Part shown: positions 38,101-51,800 of the stretch, in pieces
Layout: each line of letters opens with the position of its first letter
Position numbering within the stretch: the first letter of the stretch is position 1
Assembly (NCBI GenBank): GCA_029204225.1
Contig: CM055100.1
Coordinates: 20,719,589-20,783,588, forward strand
Direction: 5' to 3'
Length of the DNA stretch: 64,000 nt
Source of the DNA: Diphasiastrum complanatum
Taxonomy: Eukaryota > Streptophyta > Lycopodiopsida > Lycopodiales > Lycopodiaceae
The notes under the pieces: generated by a model
The model's input: only the letters and a program-made list of their open reading frames with translations
Told to the model about the DNA's origin: nothing
Databases searched by the model: none
Translations under genes and position numbers: made by a program

Positions 38101-41100
38101 GTGTTAATTGTGGAACTCTTTCACACATACCACCTAAACATACTTGTATGCATTTGTGTCTTGGGGTTTGTGTGTGTCTCACTTCACTATATCACATTTT
38201 TCATCCCAAAATCCTAAAAATTATTTTTCATTTCAAAATCCTAAAAATTCAAACCCTCACCCTAAAGTCAAGTCTAATGTGCTATTAAAATCTGGCAAAT
38301 TTGCATACAAATAATCCATAAATATCACTCAGAAGTGAGAACTTTGTCACCACAAATTGACAATAATAAATCTGAAGCAAAATTCATTCACAAGTACACC
38401 ATAAACATCACTCAAAACTTAGAATTTCATTGTTGTAGATCAAATGAATCCACTATCACAACTGCAAACAATCTTAAGCAATGATGGATGTTCTCCTCTC
38501 ATCCTCTCTCTCAATTGCTCGCCCTCACTTCTCACTCAATGCATTTCACAAAAATTCTTTAGAGTGAAAAAGCAAAGGTTATCCTACACTTCAAAAGCTT
38601 TGGATCACTTCTGTAGCATCAAAGAATTTCCGCAATGTTACATACCCTAAGTTGGTGGAGATGACCCCACCTGTACTATGTATATAGAGGTGGATCTCCA
38701 TGAGCTAGGCATTCATTCTAACAAGGAGAGTGAAGATCTCTTCCCACGTGGTTAGGCTAGGACGTAATCTTGCTAAGAGATTGAGGTATGCGAGGGTTGA
38801 AGCTAGGTTAAGGTGGTATGGGACACTGCAACATGGGGAAGACGTGGGCATGCTTGATGGTAGTCTATAGCTCCAGTGCACGGGGGTGACATGGAAGTAT
38901 CTCTATGGATGGGTGGTTTTAGAGCGTTGTCACCTAATCGTGTCCTTACATAGGTCGGGATGATGGGGGCTCATAACATTTGGTATCAGAGCCACCGATC
39001 TGCATGTAAAGGTCAACCGTTCTAACTCTATTTTGGTTGGTTAAAACTTCAAGTTTGTGTGATTGGAAAGCTTATCTTTCATGGTGGGATCGTTGTGAAA
39101 ATCTTTGCTTTTTGCTCCGTTCGATTCCGACATCGTTTGGTTTTTGTTTTTTTGTTTTTTGACGATTTTTTGAACTCAGAAAATCGCCAAAAAACAGTCC
39201 AGGATGACTGTTTTTTGGTTTTTGGGAGCCGCAAAAAAATAAAATTAAAAGTAAAAATAATTTTTTTTGCTGGGCCCTCACGCCTGGCCGTAATGCAGAT
39301 TGGTGCTTGGTGGGCTTGCGTAGACAGCCGCAGGTAGGAACAAGCTTTGAAACCTTTTATAAAGAGACAAAAACATTTTACAAAAGAATTCCTGGAATCT
39401 TTTGTACAAGTGGGTGTACAAATATGTTTCATCATAACTTTTAAAGCATTCCACACCTCTTAAGCTTAAGGCTGAATCAAAGGAGAAGAAATTCTTCAAG
39501 AAGCAGGGCAAAGATAAGACGGACACCGGTTCCCAAGGCGGGAAGAAGCGCGTCAAGTTATATCGCCATAATATGAGAAGGCAAGGACCGGTGGTTTGTG
39601 TTTCTCTTGTACGAGAGAGGGCACCTTGCGAAAGACTGCCCGAGAAAGCAAAAGAAGATTGGAGGTCAGCCCAAATTTTTAAGGCCCCAAGTAATTCTAG
39701 TATTTCTTGTGTTGATTTTTCCTTAACGGATGGTTCAGTTTGTGAAAACTGTTGTTTGAATATAGCTTTTTTGGCCCTAATGGCCTCATTCGGATGAATG
39801 GATTCGTGGGACGCCAAACTGTGAATGTCTTATTTAATGAAGGGTCTACTCATAATTTTGTTAATTCAAAATTGGTGCAGAAACTCAAAGGTGGGTACTG
39901 TGCCAAGTAATCACAAGTATGTGGTGAAGATGGTGTTGGGAGAGGATTGACAAATCTGGGACCATATTGTTCCTCAACTATTTTTGAAAATTCAAGATTA
40001 TAGTAAACGCCTTAATTTTGATATAATGAATTTGGATAAGGTAGATATAATCCTGGGTAAGGAGTGGTTTTACTCCAAGGATGAGTCATTGAAAAAGGAT
40101 TATGTTACTCATAGTTTCTCATTTTTGCACAATGGCTCATTAATAGAACTTCTAGGTGATGTAAATAATCCAAACACTCCTTAATAAATCTTTGGAAGAT
40201 TTTGAGTCCAACGTTTATTTCAAAGTAGACTCAAGTACCTGGGCCATATCATTTCTGATCGCGACATTGAGATTGATTATGATATGGTTCGTAAGGTGCA
40301 TGAAAGGCCAATCCTGCAAACAATCCGTGATGTGAATTCATTCCTTGGCTTCATAGGATTTTTTCATAGACCCATTATGGACTATGCTATTATAGCATTG
40401 CCCTTAATGAATGTTCTTAAGGGATGAAGAAAAATTGTAGCCGCAGAAAAATTCCACCTGTAGTTTGGACTGATGAAACGAATGAGAGTTTTGAAATTCT
40501 CAAGCACTATGTTTCTACCCCTCCAATTTTACACATAGTCGATCCCAATAAGCCATTTTTAAACGAATGCTAGCGATTTTGCTATAGGAGTAGTCCTTTA
40601 TCAGGACGGTAGACCAATTGCATTTGAAAGCAAAACCTGAGATCCTGCTCAGTGTAGGTATTCAACCTATGAGAAGGAACTTTTGGCAGTCATTCACACA
40701 TGAAAAATCTGGAGGCATTATTTATATGGTGCCAGATTTATGGTGTTGACTGATCATCAATTCCTTAAGTATATGTGATGCCATAGACCTAAGAGGCCAT
40801 AAGACCAAGTGGTTACAACTCATTCAAGAGTTTCAGTTTGACATTATCGTAGAGGTTCGTCGAATGGTGTGGCCGATGCCTTGAGTTGGATTGGAGAAGT
40901 TAATTAGTTTTGCTTTTTTGAGATCAATCTGATTTGTATCTTTCACTTCGAGATCTTTGTCAAATCGATGGTTTTTTGGGTCGCATCTGGCCAAATGTCA
41001 TGGCAGGAAATCGTAGATCTAGTGAAGTTTCTGTCAGACTCAAAGTTCTGCAAGAAATGCTGTAGGTGGCCAGAGAAAGCATTAAAACTGCTCAGGATAG

Positions 41101-42815
41101 AGCTCAGTTTTATGCTAACCGTGGTCGCACACCTTGAGAATTTGAGGTCGGAACCTAGGTGTACTTTAAAATCCAAAAGATTCTAAGGTACTACGAACTG
41201 GTAAATGCTATAAGCTTTCTCCTCGCTGCAGCAGTCCATATAAGGTTGTAAAGAAAATCAGTGGGGTCGCTTATCAACTAGATCTTCCGGTAGGAGTTGG
41301 AGTTCATTCCGTATTCCACATAAGCCATTTGAAAGAGCGGCTTAGTAGAAGAATAACCTGATTCCGGAAGGTGGACTAGTTGAGTTGGAGGATTTGACTA
41401 CCTTGATACCAGTTGTACCAGAAAAGGTTGTCGATGTTCGTCGACATCAGTTGAGAAACCAGATAGTTTTTGAATTTCTGGTACATCGAAAAGGAAATCA
41501 AATGATGAAGGAGAGGGAAGACTACTTCTGACTGAATTTCCCTGATTTGCTCCCTTTAGGAGGCAGCTCGTAAAGTGAGGGAAAAGTTACATACCCATAA
41601 GAAACGTAGCAGCCTGCCTAAGGTGACGGTCTTGTTAAACGGGACAGGGCATTGGTCCACTGGAGCTATAGGTCATTTGGGTGCCACGTGTCAATGTTCT
41701 ATTGGCACGGGTAACCCAAAGTTATTAACCCGCGGTGGTGCGCGCAACCAACTTGTGTCAATGGTTATGACGTGACCATGTTGGTGGAGATGACCCCACT
41801 TGTACTATGTATATAGAGGTGGATCTCCAAGAGCTAGGCATTCAATCTCATGGGGAGAATGAAGAGCTCTTCCCACGTGGTTAGGCCAAGACGTGATCTT
41901 GCTAAGAGATGGAGGTATGCGAGGGTTGAAGCTAGGTTGCAGTAGTATGGGACACTGTAGCCTTGGGGAGACCTTTGTGTACCTTTCACACGTGTAAGGA
42001 CATCTCAAACAATGTGAATGATCTCCTAAGGTGTGTGTGATTGCACAAAGATCTTGCACTTGATTGATTCTACAATCTATCTTGAAAATTCTAAGGCAAG
42101 AGCACATAGAGCATGCATGAATCATTCACCATTCAACATAAACATTTGAAGGCAACTTGTGATGAAAAAAACTAAGTAAAAAGGTGGCTTGCTCTCGGGT
42201 AGAGAGAGAATACAAGAGGTAGCTCTCGAGTAGAGAATACAAGAGGTAGCTCTCAAGAGGTATCAAAAATTCTGTGTAAAATCTCAAAATCTCTCAAAAA
42301 AACAATGGAATCACTCTCTCTCACTCTCTAATAGTGACTCGAGCTGCAAGAGGTGTAGTCAACAAGCAATAGGATTGGACCTCTTACAAATCACCTCTAA
42401 GTTTGATTGGTCTAGTTACTTGGCCTCTCTTACACATGATTGGACCAATTCTATGGATCTCTCTCTTTTGATTGGTCACATGACAACACATAATACAATG
42501 TCACTAGCCCTCTACCATCAAGCCAAGTGTCAAAAGTCTACACTACCTCGAGCTACATCAAGAGCTATTTTTGGCCTAATCACCTACCAACATGTGTACA
42601 AGCGGTGGAAAAATCAAAGGACCCCCAAAACTCATGATAGATAACTTTTACTATTTGTCACAACCTTAGCGTGCTTGATGGTGGTCTATAGCTCTGGTGC
42701 ACGGGGGTGAGATGGTAGTATCTCTATGGATGGGTGGTTTCAAAGTGTGGCCACCTGATTGTGTCCTTACGTAGGTTGGTTTTGACGATTGGGGTCATAG
42801 CACATAGTGACTTAG

Positions 42816-42883
<68 letters not shown>

Positions 42884-45800
42884 CATGATGATTTTTCCTT
42901 AGAATGTTCTAGATGACAATGTTTCTAGAAAATTCCACATGGTTTTGGGGCGATCATTCCATTCGTGTTTAAAAAATTTAGGGCACACGTGGCCCAATGA
43001 AAACAAATAAAACACATTTTGTCTATCATTGCTGACAATGTTTCTAGAAAATTCCACATGGTTTTAGGGCGATCATTCCATTCGTGTTTAAAAGATTTAG
43101 GGCACACGTGGCTCAATGAAAACAAATAAAACACATTATGTCTATCATTGCTGACATTCTCTCAGGCTCTCTGTCTCTCTCACCTCATACCATCTTTTCC
43201 AGGGATCTGCTAGTTGCCATCAGTCTCCACCGCTTGCTGCCATCATCCTCCCATCACATCATTGCCAAGGATCTACTTGATGCCATCGATGTTGGGGATC
43301 AGTTGACTGCCACCATCACTGCTAGATCTTCATCTTTGGGACGGACACGGTTGCTATTACTACTGATAATTGGACTAAAATCGTTGAGGCTGTCCACCTT
43401 CCTAAGACCTCTGCAATCGGTACGAGGAATATCGCACAATATTGCTAGTGGAAGCATTGTGTGAAATCGTTGAGGCTGTCACCTACCTAAGACCTCCACC
43501 GTTGCTATGAGACACAATGCTCTCAGTGGAAACTCAAAATGTTTTTTTTTTTTTTTGGGGCGGGGGGTCGCCTCTATTTTCTTTTGCCGTTGAAGTCTAT
43601 CGCTTATAGGAACCAAGCAGACTTGAAGATGAAAGACGAATAGGGGGTTCTTCTGCTGATTGGGAGGATTCGACCAAGGGGCTCTTGATCAAGGATTTGG
43701 GACAAAGGGGGGCTTTCTTGATCATGGAGTCTATTGTTGCCACAATTTTTAGATGACAGCCATTGTTGCTACACTCTAGTAACTCTAAGCTCCTCTTCCC
43801 CAACTAGTCGGTGTGTAGAGTCAATCTCCTCCCATCCATAGGCAAGGCTTGAAGCTGCTATTTTGGTCCAAGGGGACTTGGTGCTCATGTGGGTGATCAA
43901 TCCACTTGGCCTACCAAGTCTACCTTTACTGACCAAAGAATATAGTGTCTTAATGCTATGCCACACCCATGCCCGCCGTACACATGTGGCTATGAGAGCA
44001 CACGTCCTGACTAATCCTAGTCATTGCTTGCAACATCACGAGTTAACCTGGTTAGTTGTACGTCGGCTCTATCAAACTTGCCATACAACACGTCTCATGC
44101 AAGTACACCAGGTTGCAACTGCAACACACATGGCCCCCGGTGCCTCTGATGGGGAGTCATCGACTCCATCTTAGACTAGTCTTCAATGACAAACTTAGGA
44201 TAGGACCTCTATAACTAGGCTTGATTCTCCCATTATTCGAAGCGACATGATAATTGGGCCTGTTGACTTGACTAGTGATGGGCTTGCATGGTTGCCACGT
44301 GTCGTGATCTAGGATGTGTGCTTGGCTTGGAGATTCCTTCCTTGGAGGTATACAAGGAGAGGAGGTCTCACTTTACCATTCATTCTATCTACCTAGGAGA
44401 AGGTGGATGGTGAGCGCTTGTGCACAACCAGGATGTGAGCTAACTTGGGGTGGGAGATGGCTGACGACTCTAGCAGTGGTATAGGACGTTGTTAGAGTTG
44501 GAGGTCGGATCTCGCTAGTTACAGGTCACAAGTTACGGAAGGTGGTTTTGGATTGGGTCCTATGGCAGGGTGGATCGTGTTATGTTTGGTTCTTTGTGGG
44601 TAACCGGCACCTGGCAGTTTGCGGTTTGTAGGATGTAACATTCGGTATCAGAGCCACTGTATTGCATGTACAGGTTTGATCGATCCAATGAAGGCAAACT
44701 ATAAGTTGTTGTATTCTGATCATTGTTCTGTCGTTGAGCCTGGAATCGGCTTTTTGTTTATCGTGCTTTTTTCCTCAGTTTCTTTTTTTAAAAAGGCGAC
44801 GGCAACAGACGCATAGACCCACGCACCGGCTGGCTGCGCAGCAGGCGCGTTGGTGGCGCTCGGCGGCATGCCTGGCTATGGGCGTTGTTTGTGCGGCAAC
44901 GGTTCCCATGTGTGTGGCTTGTGGCTGCGGCCGTTGGGTGGCGGGCTAGGGCATAGCTGGTGTGCTGCCACCTCTTGCTCCTGCTTGCGTGGCGCTCAGC
45001 TGGCTAAGGAGTCAGCCAAGTGGCAAGGTGACTCCTTGCATGAGGAAGAGGTGCATCTCCTTGCTGGTGGTTCCATGTGAAAAGGGAGTGGGTGGTGGAT
45101 TGCTACTTAATCTCACATCTCTCTCTTGGTTGAGTACAAATCTTGGTGGCGGCCATGGACAATACCAATTTGATTGTGTGTAATCAACAAGTTTGAGCTA
45201 GTGAGTTCTCTCTTTGAGTTGAAATTGTATTCTTCCTCTCTTCTCTTTGTTTATCCTCTTTCACTCTATGAGACATGGATCCTAGCCCTTCTACTCAGCC
45301 TACATCTCCTCTTGCAGAGGCTATGGTGGCTACTCCTACCTTAGATTCTGAACTTTGTTGTCGTCTATCAACAATCTACAACAACAAATTGTTGATATGC
45401 AAGCAAGACATTCAAAGGATCAGTAGGAATTGAGGGAGCTAACGTAGTTAAGGCAATTACTGCATCATCCCTTGTTTACACCCAAAATCTTTAGTAGGGA
45501 AAAAAAGGACAGGTTCCTTGACGTGGTCACGTCATGGATTGATCGGTGGACTTCACACTTTTCTATGCATGATTCTTCCGACAACAACAAGATCAACTTG
45601 GCTATCATGTACATGCGAGGTAAAGCTTTTACTTGGTGGCAGGATTTGAGTGGAAAGCCTGAAGCACCTAGGACATGGGAAAATTTTTCTAAGGCCTTCA
45701 AGGCGGCCTTTCTTCCTATCCTTGATGACTTCAACTTCTATTGTCAGTATGTGACGATACAAATGAGGAACCAGCCCCTTGATCAGTATTTGCAAGAAAG

Positions 45801-48800
45801 GAGGTATATTCTCGATTTGCAACTAGGATAGATCCTCTTTTGGTTAAGTTGCATTTTATTCTAGGTTTACCTAGAGATTATCAGCTAGAGGTTAGGAGGA
45901 ATCAGCCTTTGACCCTCGATGATGCGGTTCGCTTCGCCCGTATATACGATGACACTCGTATAGTGGCTAGGCCTAAGCTTGGTGTTCAACCCGAAGCAAA
46001 GGGTAAGAAACCATTCTTTTCAAAGAAAGGAAAAGATAAGGCGAAGGAGGCATCTTTAGGTCCTAGTAAGTCGAAGAAAAGATCTGCCATGGACCATGAG
46101 ACCTTTACGAAAGCTAGAAGCGACAATCTATGCTTCAATTGCATGGAACCGGGTCATGTGGCAAAGGAATGCCCAGAAAAGGTGACAAGCTAAAGAAACT
46201 TCTTTTAAGATGCTAGGTAACTCTAGCATTTCTAGTATTGATCTTTCCTTTGCTAATAATTGTGTGTTAGCATTGCTGCTTTAATACGGCAATTTTTGGT
46301 CGCCATTATCAGTTAAGCTTTTTTGAGATCCAATCTGAGTTCTATCTGTCCTTAAGAGATTTGTGTAAGCCGATAGGTACTTCGGTCGTATTTGGCTAGA
46401 CGTCCTGGCAAGTACTTCTAGATCTGGTGGTGACCTTGGAATGTAGGATTCCAAGATTTCTCCTCAGGACAACATATTAAGTGACTATTCCACAAGGAAT
46501 GGTTTATTTTCCGGAATGGGAAAGTGTGTGTGCCAGAAAATGATAATATTAGGGCCCAAATCCTGCATGAATGTCATGACAGCCCGTGTGCTGGGCACCC
46601 TGACGCACAAAGAACTTTGGATGTCGGATCTCGCTTGTTACAGGTCACAGGCCACGCCACAGTGGGTGGATCTGGATTGGGTCCTATGGCGGGGTGGATC
46701 GTGTGACGTTTGGTTCCTTGTGGGTAACCGGCACTTGGCGGTTTGCAGTTTGCGGTTTGTAGGATGTCATATCTTATTCTTGTAGGGCTACAATGCCGCC
46801 CACAAGGCTGTCACCTCCATGCAAGCATTTCTTTGAATGACTTACATGAAAAATTGGATGCACTTTGCATCCCTTTGCAGTTGTAACTTATAAGCTTCCT
46901 CACTGAACTTTTTAATAATTTGCCATGGTCCACAATACCTTGGTGATAGCTTTGCACAATTCAATGCTGGCTGTGTGGCAGTGGAAGTCATCATGGTGGT
47001 GGCAGAACTAATTCAATGGGGAATCAACAAATGTGCACATAGGTCCTTATTTTGGCTCTAGTAGATGCTAAAGGGCTTTTATTGCCACATTGGGATTCGG
47101 GTGGCAGCCTGTTGGGCTGCAAGTTTGACCAGGGTTTGTATGCCCTCTCCCTTCTTGGGCCATAGGTGCTTATTCGATATTGAGAACTGCATGTGCTACG
47201 TGTAGTCTTGGGAGTAATTTCAATCGGCATAGGGAATTCAGGTAGAGTTGGTCCAAGGAGTACATAATCGAAGGGTATGCTTTGTGTTGCCTTTATATGG
47301 AAAGGATGTTGTATCTCTTGCACTTTATGCGAATAGTACTGTCTAAAGCATAACTGATTGCCTTTTCGTCATTGAACTACGACCAGTAAGTTTCGTTAGG
47401 CCTCTTGCCTTAGTGGTTCTGATTCTGTTTGCCTATTAAGTACCTGCACTTTCTACTTAATCTCATGTGCAAGTAGAGAAATTGATAGCATTTACTGACA
47501 TATGAATTAAGGGGTTGACCCATGTATAATGATTTTGGCAGTTACGAGCTAAGATTTTCTGAAAAACACAAACGTGGAGGAAACAATGAATCCATGAATT
47601 ACCTTTTTCTAGCTGTAAAGCTTATGTTAATATATGCTCTTTCAGCGATTCATAGCATCACGGACTTTGGGTGTGAAATCCTCTGTTTGCTGATTTTCAT
47701 TGCAATTTGAAGCACGATAGCCAGTGTTGGTTTCAAGATAGGAAGGCATATGCCATTCCAAACCTGTCATCAGCACATAAACTCTTTAATACAGTCAAAA
47801 TAAGATAGCTTCAACAAAAATTTCTTTGGGCTTTATGTGCGTAGTGTGCTGACTCAGTTTTTTGGGGCAGTGGTTGTGACTGCAGTTACAGAACTGAGAA
47901 GTCGTCCTCGATTCTATTCAACACCGGATTTAATTGCTTTTTGTCGGGAGTGGCGGCTACCTACAAATCATATTTGGCTCTTCTCATCAAGGTGACTGAT
48001 TTTTGTGTAGTAGATCAATTGGCTAGCTTTCTATACTTTATAGTTTTCAGTTTCTTGTTTGCTTTCTCCTTTGAGGTGTTCCTGAATGCTTTCCAGGTAG
48101 TCTCCACTTTGTAGACAAGTTCCTTCTTATTTTTGCAAGAAAAATCAAATGTGAATGAAAAACTGCTAAGACCACTTGTTATGGCTCGTGACTAATCATG
48201 AGATATGTGCTTGAGGCAAAGAGATATTAAAATGACCATTGCTTGCTCTTTTGTGTGTGTGATAAAGGGAAGGGAGAACCTTTGTGTGAAGCTATGCATG
48301 GCTATGATGTGACCAATAATATCTACCTTTTCCATTGATTTTGTGCATATTCAATTTCCTACAACAAGCATTCTATCTATTGTAGGAGTTGGGTTGGTAA
48401 CATGTTCATATTGCAACTTGTGTGTTAAACAATCAAAGTTGCAACTCTGGTTGTGTACACAGTCCAATGTTGTCTTACATGCAGCGAGATGCACAGGCAT
48501 GTTGAACGTGTTGTTGCTGATATTGTTCTTTGCAGTTTTCAAAGAGAGCGGAAGGAATCTTGTGCCACTAGACACAGATCTAAGTAATAGGTGGTTGTAG
48601 AATGTTTACATATGCTCTACCACATTTCTATCTTCAAAAAAGGAAACACTCGAATATTGTAATGAGGCTGGAGATCAAGTGTGGCCTTATCTTACAAACG
48701 CCTAGGGACACATCCATCAAGGATGACACAAAAACTGAAAGACTGAACTGCAAACTGTAGATTGAAGATCAGTCTGAAACAGGCTCTTAAAACAACCAAT

Positions 48801-51800
48801 CATGAGGTCTACTTGAAAAAACTCAAAGAGTGAATGTTTTGAAGTACCAAGTTCAGACCCACCATACTTATGAGGAAATTGTGTCACCTCAATATTTTTT
48901 TAGGGGAAATGTGTTCCCCCCCACTCTATGTTTTCCCAAATGAGGAAACAGCCTTCGAAGGTTTTGGGAAAACATTACAAGGAAACTGATCTTGTGTCAA
49001 CAGCTATTCTCTATTCAGAACACGTATCTCATGATGATTGGATTGCATATTAATCTTGAAGAACACATAAGGTTTGCTAATTCAATAAAGAATGTTGCCC
49101 ATGTGATGGAACATATATAGTTCTGGGTTTGCCAGGACGGTATATCTTATTCCTAGATGGACCAAAAAATGAGCCTTAATACAGCTTATTAAGTATGTAG
49201 TTGAAAAACTTGCAAGAGAATTGATAGCAGATCCATCGACGAGGTATATAGACCTTAGTTGCCCGTTCCGAAACGGAACGAACACGTTCCGTTCCGGAAC
49301 GGACCCTCAAAAAAAAAAAAAAAAAAATATGTTTTTTATACAAAGGATTTTTACACTTTAATAGTTAATCCGTTCTATTTTTTCTTTGAAGCTTTACCTG
49401 ATAATTATTATCAATTATAGAACATCCGTTCTTCTATTACCTGTTCAAATTATCAACTCCATCGCTGAACACAGCTGCTCCTCCATCGCTGAACACAGCT
49501 CCTCCATCGCTGATGAAAACACCTCTTCCACCACTGCTGGAAACAGCTACCCCCCCCCTCTTTGCAGACAATATCTCCCTCGCTGGAAACACCCCCTCCC
49601 TCGCTGAAAACAGAGCCTCCTCCAATCGCTGAAAATACCTCCCCCATTGTTGAAAATACCTCCCCCATCGCTGCCCTTACCACCCTTGCTGCTGGATCAG
49701 ACCCCTCGTTGCCTACAGTTGTGCACTCCCGTCGCTGTCCTCAGACCTGCCATCACTGCCTACAAATGGTGTGGCACCCTCTTTTTCCTCTTCTTCTTCT
49801 TCCCCACTCTCACTCTCTTCTTTATCCTCTGTGGTTCCTCCCTCTCTTTCATCTTCTTCTTCTTCTGCATCTTCCTCATCTCCATCAATCTCCAACCCTA
49901 TTGCTCTGGCCACCCCTACAGGCCTTCTTCCTATCCCTATTCCTCAAGAACCCACAGCTCCCCCATCTGCGGTACCCATCCCATACACTCCCTCCAAATC
50001 AACGGAACTATTTTCTTCCTGGGAAGCTGACCAAATGAAAGCCGATTTACAGCTTTTGAAACATGAACTATCACAACTGAAAGGAATAGTGGTCTCCTTA
50101 CTCAAGGAAAAAAATGTGTTGCAGTCCAAAGTCGCTTCGTTAGAGCAGGTGATCAACAATAAGCAGGTTGTAGCATCGGAATCAACCACCACCAAGATAA
50201 AGGAGCTTGAGAGTAAAATAGAGCAGCATAAAGATTCATGGGCAGCAGTCTTGCAGAAAGGCACCAAACCTAGCGCCCCCATCTCTTCCGTCATCTCCGC
50301 CACCATTTCGGAAGAGAGGTCGAGGGAGCAAAAGGTCCACAACATCAGGGTTCGTACCAGACACACAGGATGCCATTGGCGAGGCCACGAGATTTCTCGA
50401 GACCACCCTAGGACATATGACAGATGGGCTAGATACAGCTTGGAGGACCTCCAGAGATGCTGCTACACTCATTATCCGTTTCACTTCTCTAGAGAGTTGC
50501 CGAGATGCTTTGCGGTGCAGAGCTAAGCTTCGTGGCACCACTATCTATATGGATGACGACCTCACATATATCCAGGTAGAGGAGAGGCGTAAGGCCTTTC
50601 AGGCAGCCCGTGAGTCTGGCAGACGAGTCATTTACCGAGATGGACGAGTGCGCTTTCTTGATAGTGCACCTAGCAGATCCCAGCGCTAGGGATTTGGGGT
50701 GCCCGGGGGTGGGAGCACCCCGGGGCCGCATCCACACCACCTTCGGATTGGAGTGTGGAACTGTGCTGGCATACACTCATCTTCTACGGCAGGGGACCTT
50801 GTTGATTTCATTACAAGCAGGGATATATTATTCTTCATGGAGACACACGAGAGCCCAGAGCGAGAACTTCCTTCTTTTCCTGGATATAGATGGGATTCAG
50901 TATTCCGACGAGAGACTAGATCTGCTAGTGGACGTGGTTCAGGTGGGGTCGCCTGCTTGTATAGGGAGGCTCTTCACTCGAGTATTGACTTCATCCGACA
51001 TGACGAGTAGGCCCGCTACACCTGGACTCGCATCGTGGGTCAGGATATTGGCTTGGATAGAGATCTTTTTACTGCAGCATGTTACTTTCCACCAGAGTCC
51101 TCGTCTTTTGCTGAGGGTATTGGATCTCCATATCAGGACCTCTCACCAGATATTATCAGATTTTCAGAGCGGGGGCATATTCTCCTCACAGGGGATTTTA
51201 ATGCCCGGACATCTTCATGAGAGATAGAGTTCTTCGACACCACTGATCAGCTACGTGTTCGTGCCTTGGACAGTGATATGCTTGGAGTCACCAGGACCTC
51301 CGCGGATAGTTTTGGACGTACTACTTTATATGGTGAGCACTTATTGCAGTTTGGAGAGGCACATGAGCTAGCCATTTATAATGGCTTACCCTGCTGGCCA
51401 CATTCAGATAGTTACACATGCCACCCTCACAGTGGAGGACATAGTGTCGTTGACTATCTTATGGGGTTACCATCCTTCGTACCCACAGTTTCTGACTTCC
51501 ACATCTTCCCCACCACCCTTTTTGATCATTCATTTCTGTCCTTTGATATCGGCCACCTCCCACCCACTCATCCATCTACACTACCCACGCTTACCCGAGC
51601 ACCCATGTACACCACCTCTCTCCACATGGCCGCATCATTAACCCTCCCCACAAAACCCCACCCTAGAAAGACCCGACGCACACCTCGAACACTACACCCT
51701 CCTTGGTACGATACTGAGTTCCGCTCTCTCCATCAGTCAGTTACCCACTCACGCATCCATGCCCCACATCTGCTTCGATCTTCCCGACACTCCTACCGTA

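Larger units (their letters stand above)
38636..42802 (+). mobile_element. Ty3/gypsy retrotransposon with both LTRs, heavily decayed
   Basis: 5' LTR 38636-38978, primer-binding site 38981, gag/protease/RT/RNase H remnants, chromodomain remnant, 3' LTR 41585-42802 (interrupted). Same family as 17868-19981. The 5' LTR lacks about 170-180 bp present in the 3' LTR. Integrase is largely deleted. No matching target duplication (CGCAA before, CATAG after). Confidence 0.88.
44180..46768 (+). mobile_element. Ty3/gypsy element with large internal deletion
   Basis: 5' LTR (about 44180-44640), primer-binding site, gag with zinc knuckle, then a short piece of pol and the integrase zinc finger fused directly into the 3' half of the LTR (46620-46768). 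RT, RNase H, integrase core and the 5' half of the 3' LTR are missing. Related to the elements at 17.9 and 38.6 kb by domain order and by the short block before the integrase finger. Confidence 0.8.

Noticed and set aside
43863-44174. 103-codon open frame upstream of the gypsy LTR at 44180
   Set aside because: No motif, composition unlike neighbouring real exons and no supporting splice sites.
47858-47870. Earlier acceptor for RNL exon 7 after CTCAG at 47857
   Set aside because: Would shift the frame (13 extra bases); the acceptor ending at 47870 restores the conserved [11 protein letters not shown].
50610-51227. 205-codon open frame overlapping LINE ORF1 and ORF2
   Set aside because: Shadow of the endonuclease coding frame; lacks the EEP motifs, which lie in the other frame.
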